Assembly (NCBI GenBank): GCA_964420835.1
Contig: CAYQUO010000017.1
Location: 8,276-72,275, forward strand
Source of the DNA: CAYQUO01 sp964420835
GTDB taxonomy: Bacteria > Chloroflexota > Anaerolineae > Anaerolineales > Anaerolineaceae
DNA: 64,000 nt
Direction: 5' to 3'
The notes under the pieces were generated by a model, which saw only the letters and a program-made list of their open reading frames with translations, searched no databases and was not told the DNA's origin. This document shows positions 61,636 through 64,000 of the stretch, one piece after another; the first letter of the stretch is position 1; each line of letters opens with the position of its first letter. The position numbers were made by a program, and so were the translations under genes.

Positions 61636-63498
61636 TCAGGCGCCTTCAAGCAGAGTTTCCCTGCTGCGTTTGACCGCCTTGCCGCGCTCCTCTGTATCCA
61701 GGATGCGCTTTCGGATGCGGTAGGCAAGGGGCGTGACCTCGAGCAGTTCATCCTCGGCGAGGGATTCGATGGCCTGGTCGAGACTGAGGTCCACGGGTGG
61801 GGTGAGGCGAAACTCAAAATCCTTGTTGGACTGGCGCATGTTGGTAAGGTGCTTTTTCTTGCAGACGTTGATGGTCACATCCCCATCACGCAGGGTCTCG
61901 CCGATGACCATGCCCTCATATACCTCAACACCCGGGCCGATGTACAGCAAGCCGCGCTCCTCGGCATTCTTGAGGCCGAAGGTGGAACTGACACCATCCT
62001 CCCAGGCGACAAGGGAGTGGGTTTGCCGACCGGCAATGGGGCCGCCAAAGGGCAGGTACCCATGGAAGATGGTGTTAAGGACGCCGGCACCGTGGGTGGC
62101 GGTGAGAAAGAAACTGCGAAAGCCCAGGAGGCCGCGGGTGGGAGCGAGGTACGTGAGGTGGGTGGTGCCATCGGGGTTGGAGGTCATCTGCTGCATGTTG
62201 CCGCGGCGGCTGCCAAGCATTTCAACAACAGAGCCGACGAAGGCGGGTGGCACATCGATGTGCACCTCCTCGAAAGGCTCAAGCAGGCCGCCCTGCCCAT
62301 TTTGGCGGTAGATGACCTCGGGGCGGGAGACCTGGAACTCGTACCCCTCGCGGCGCATGGTTTCGATCAGGATGGCCAGGTGTAATTCACCACGACCGGA
62401 AACGGTGAAGGTGTCGGCCGTTTCCGTTTCTTCCACGCGCAGGGCAACGTTGGTGCGCAGTTCCTGGAAGAGGCGTTCACGCAGTTTGCGCGAGGTGCCC
62501 CACCTGCCTTCGCGCCCGGCGAAAGGTGATGTGTTGACGCCCACCGACATGCGGACCGTGGGCGCCTCCACCTGGATGGGCGGCAGGGCGATTGGAAAGG
62601 CAGGATCGGCGAGGGTTTCTCCGATGGAGATGCCCTCCAGGCCGACAATGACGACGATCTCTCCAGCTTTGGCGTCTTCGACCTCGACCCTTTCCAGCCC
62701 TTCAAAGACGTAGAGGTAGCGCGCCCGCTCGGAAATAACCTCCCCCTCGACCGTGATGCGGGCAAGCGGTTGGCCGACGGTGATGGAGCCGGAAAAGATT
62801 CGCCCTACGGCGGTGTTACCGCGATAGTCATCCCAGCCCAGGCTGGCAACCAGCAGTTGGAGCGGGGCTGCAACATCGACCTGCGGGGCGGGGATGTGCT
62901 CAAGGATGACGGCAAAGAGGGGGGAGAGATCGGGCCCGAGGGCGGGGGTAAGCCCCGCCTGCCCGGTGATCGCGTTGGCGTAGATGATGGGGAAGGAAGC
63001 CTGGGCTTCACTGGCTCCCAGTTCAATGAAGAGGTCAAAAATGCCGTTAATGGCCCGGTCCGGATCGGCATCGCGACGGTCCATCTTGTTAACGACCACA
63101 ATAGCCGGAAGACCCATGGCGAGCGCCTTCTTGAGGACGAAGCGGGTTTGGGCCATGGGGCCTTCGGCGGCGTCGACGAGGAGGAGGACACCGTCGACCA
63201 TGTTCATGATGCGCTCTACCTCGCCGCCGAAGTCGGCGTGACCAGGCGTGTCGACGATATTGATCTTGACAAGGTCGCCGGTGGCAGGATGGGGAATGGT
63301 GATGGAGGTGTTCTTGGCGAGGATGGTAATGCCGCGCTCGCGCTCAAGGTCATTGGAATCCATGACACGCTCGATGACCTGTTGGTTCCGGCGGAAGACG
63401 CGAGCCTGGCGGAGGAGCTGGTCAACGAGGGTGGTCTTGCCATGATCGACATGAGCGATGATGGCGATGTTGCGGATGTTCTCACGACTTGCTTTCAT
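61636..63498 (-). CDS. typA: Translational GTPase TypA/BipA
   Basis: 620 residues, the normal size. G1 is AHVDHGKTTLVDQLL, G3 DTPGHADFGGEV, G4 NKMDRRDADP. The EF-G-like domains III and V and the TypA-specific C-terminus (RGLLYIGPGVEVYEGMVIGE, MRQSNKDFEFRLTPP) are present. It binds 70S ribosomes and supports ribosome assembly and stress responses. It lies 120 bp upstream of the DegV gene. Confidence 0.96.
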   Translation of the reverse strand: MKASRENIRNIAIIAHVDHGKTTLVDQLLRQARVFRRNQQVIERVMDSNDLERERGITILAKNTSITIPHPATGDLVKINIVDTPGHADFGGEVERIMNMVDGVLLLVDAAEGPMAQTRFVLKKALAMGLPAIVVVNKMDRRDADPDRAINGIFDLFIELGASEAQASFPIIYANAITGQAGLTPALGPDLSPLFAVILEHIPAPQVDVAAPLQLLVASLGWDDYRGNTAVGRIFSGSITVGQPLARITVEGEVISERARYLYVFEGLERVEVEDAKAGEIVVIVGLEGISIGETLADPAFPIALPPIQVEAPTVRMSVGVNTSPFAGREGRWGTSRKLRERLFQELRTNVALRVEETETADTFTVSGRGELHLAILIETMRREGYEFQVSRPEVIYRQNGQGGLLEPFEEVHIDVPPAFVGSVVEMLGSRRGNMQQMTSNPDGTTHLTYLAPTRGLLGFRSFFLTATHGAGVLNTIFHGYLPFGGPIAGRQTHSLVAWEDGVSSTFGLKNAEERGLLYIGPGVEVYEGMVIGETLRDGDVTINVCKKKHLTNMRQSNKDFEFRLTPPVDLSLDQAIESLAEDELLEVTPLAYRIRKRILDTEERGKAVKRSRETLLEGA

Positions 63499-63709
63499 AA
63501 GGCTGCTTCGCTTTTATTGCTTGCGAAATGGACACAAGCGTGCAATCTTATCAAAGTGCGGGCGGATTGAACAGGGGGTATTCGTTCCGCGGAACCAATA
63601 CTGAACGAATGATTCCCGTCTGGGGGATGGATACGTAATCGAAATCACTCAGCGACCTTCCTTTTAGTGGGATTTCCTTTGTTCGTTTTTCCAGGCATTT
63701 TTTCATTTG

Positions 63710-63738
63710 ATTTGAACCGCGGTTCAAATACGGTTCAA
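63710..63738. promoter_or_regulatory. Operator-like palindrome with extra half-site
   Basis: ATTTGAACCG and CGGTTCAAAT form a perfect 20-bp palindrome (63710-63729). A third copy of the half-site CGGTTCAA follows at 63731-63738, exactly 11 bp after the second. This one-turn spacing suggests a repressor site with a secondary half-site. The controlled gene is unknown, perhaps typA or a gene beyond the edge. Confidence 0.5.
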
Positions 63739-63929
63739 TTAGGTTCCGGGAGAGGGACAGGTGAATGTGAAGGCATTCATGGATCAATTATAGCACTATT
63801 GTTCTAATTTAATACAAGCAATTGCTAAACGCCACCCACATTATGGGAGTTTTCATTACATGATTTAATTATTGAATCTTTATGGTTCCCTTCTGTAAAA
63901 TAACCCTAAAAAATGTTTGCCAAGATTGT

Positions 63930-63973
63930 GCAACCCTTTTTCTGTAGATTACGCAACCTTTTTTCTGTAAATT
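63930..63973. repeat. Two-copy tandem repeat
   Basis: GCAACCCTTTTTCTGTAGATT (63930-63950, quoted here without its last base as GCAACCCTTTTTCTGTAGAT) and a copy differing at two of 21 positions at 63953-63973, period 23. It lies at the window edge, so more copies may follow outside. Confidence 0.5.
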
Positions 63974-64000
63974 CGAGCCAGAAATATCCATTGTTCTTTA

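Larger units (their letters stand above)
63499..64000. other. AT-rich end of the window without a supported gene
   Basis: About 500 bases upstream of typA. A minus-strand frame (63551-63787, 78 codons) has no ribosome site or family features, so I leave it out. The stretch contains the palindrome GTTCCGCGGAAC at 63584-63595, a longer palindrome at 63710-63729 with a third half-site, and a tandem repeat at 63930-63973. It is markedly more AT-rich than the typA gene beyond about 63650. Confidence 0.45.

Noticed and set aside
63551..63787. Minus-strand open frame of 78 codons upstream of typA
   Set aside because: Spans the palindromic operator-like site, has no ribosome site, and no family features.
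1..64000. CRISPR arrays, insertion sequences and rRNA genes
   Set aside because: No regularly spaced repeats with unique spacers, no intact transposase and no rRNA sequence were seen. The only mobile-element trace is the integrase remnant at 55.1-55.4 kb.

Overview
The window looks like chromosomal DNA from a GC-rich Chloroflexota bacterium, most likely of the Anaerolineae type. This is inferred from gene content, not from a marker gene. The supporting content is a class II HMG-CoA reductase with HMG-CoA synthase, a thiolase-like protein and a DUF35 protein, a short alpha-glucan phosphorylase, a long-form NfeD protease, TatA/TatC with a divergent TatB-like gene, a membrane-linked ubiquitin-like operon, and many overlapping ATGA/TGATG gene junctions. 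TTGACA/TATAAT promoters are easy to find.

Layout. 0-1.8 kb: 3' end of a DNA methyltransferase and an MNT/HEPN nucleotidyltransferase pair. 1.8-19.8 kb: housekeeping and membrane genes (MprF-like protein, RNB ribonuclease, MgtA-type ATPase, glucan phosphorylase, NfeD protease, sugar transferase, trpS, MFS carrier, UbiA prenyltransferase, esterase, PlsC). A SelW-like selenoprotein gene with an in-frame UGA sits directly in front of trpS. 20.3-33.4 kb: a minus-strand exopolysaccharide cluster with glycosyltransferases, a flippase, an epimerase and a UDP-sugar dehydrogenase, mostly with overlapping ends. 33.5-44.4 kb: a lipoprotein, a PilZ protein, glnS (interrupted by an in-frame UAG) beside tRNA-Gln(CUG), cyclophilin, a flavoprotein, a GlmS paralogue without its glutaminase cysteine, tat genes and ribokinase.

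44.4-51.25 kb is the most striking part: a seven-gene minus-strand operon for a complete bacterial ubiquitin-like pathway. In transcription order it encodes an E1 fused to an N-terminal GntR DNA-binding domain, a membrane-anchored RING-like zinc protein (candidate E3), a Ubl-E2 fusion, a free Ubl, a JAB/JAMM peptidase, a membrane FHA protein and a secreted or anchored von Willebrand A protein. It is driven by a consensus promoter (TTGACA, 17 bp, TATAAT) with a FadR/GntR-type operator, TGGTCAGACCA, just downstream of the -10 box, so the E1 fusion probably represses its own operon. It ends at a 15-bp hairpin.

51.3-55.5 kb is an AT-richer island of poorly conserved genes. It contains a second gene interrupted by an in-frame UAG, a decayed integron-type integrase, and a truncated duplicate of the DUF35 gene that lies intact on the other side. 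55.5-59.5 kb is a mevalonate-entry cluster whose thiolase-like member lacks the usual catalytic residues. 59.8-63.5 kb holds a UPF0173 hydrolase, a DegV protein and TypA, followed by an AT-rich end with a palindromic operator-like site and a short tandem repeat.
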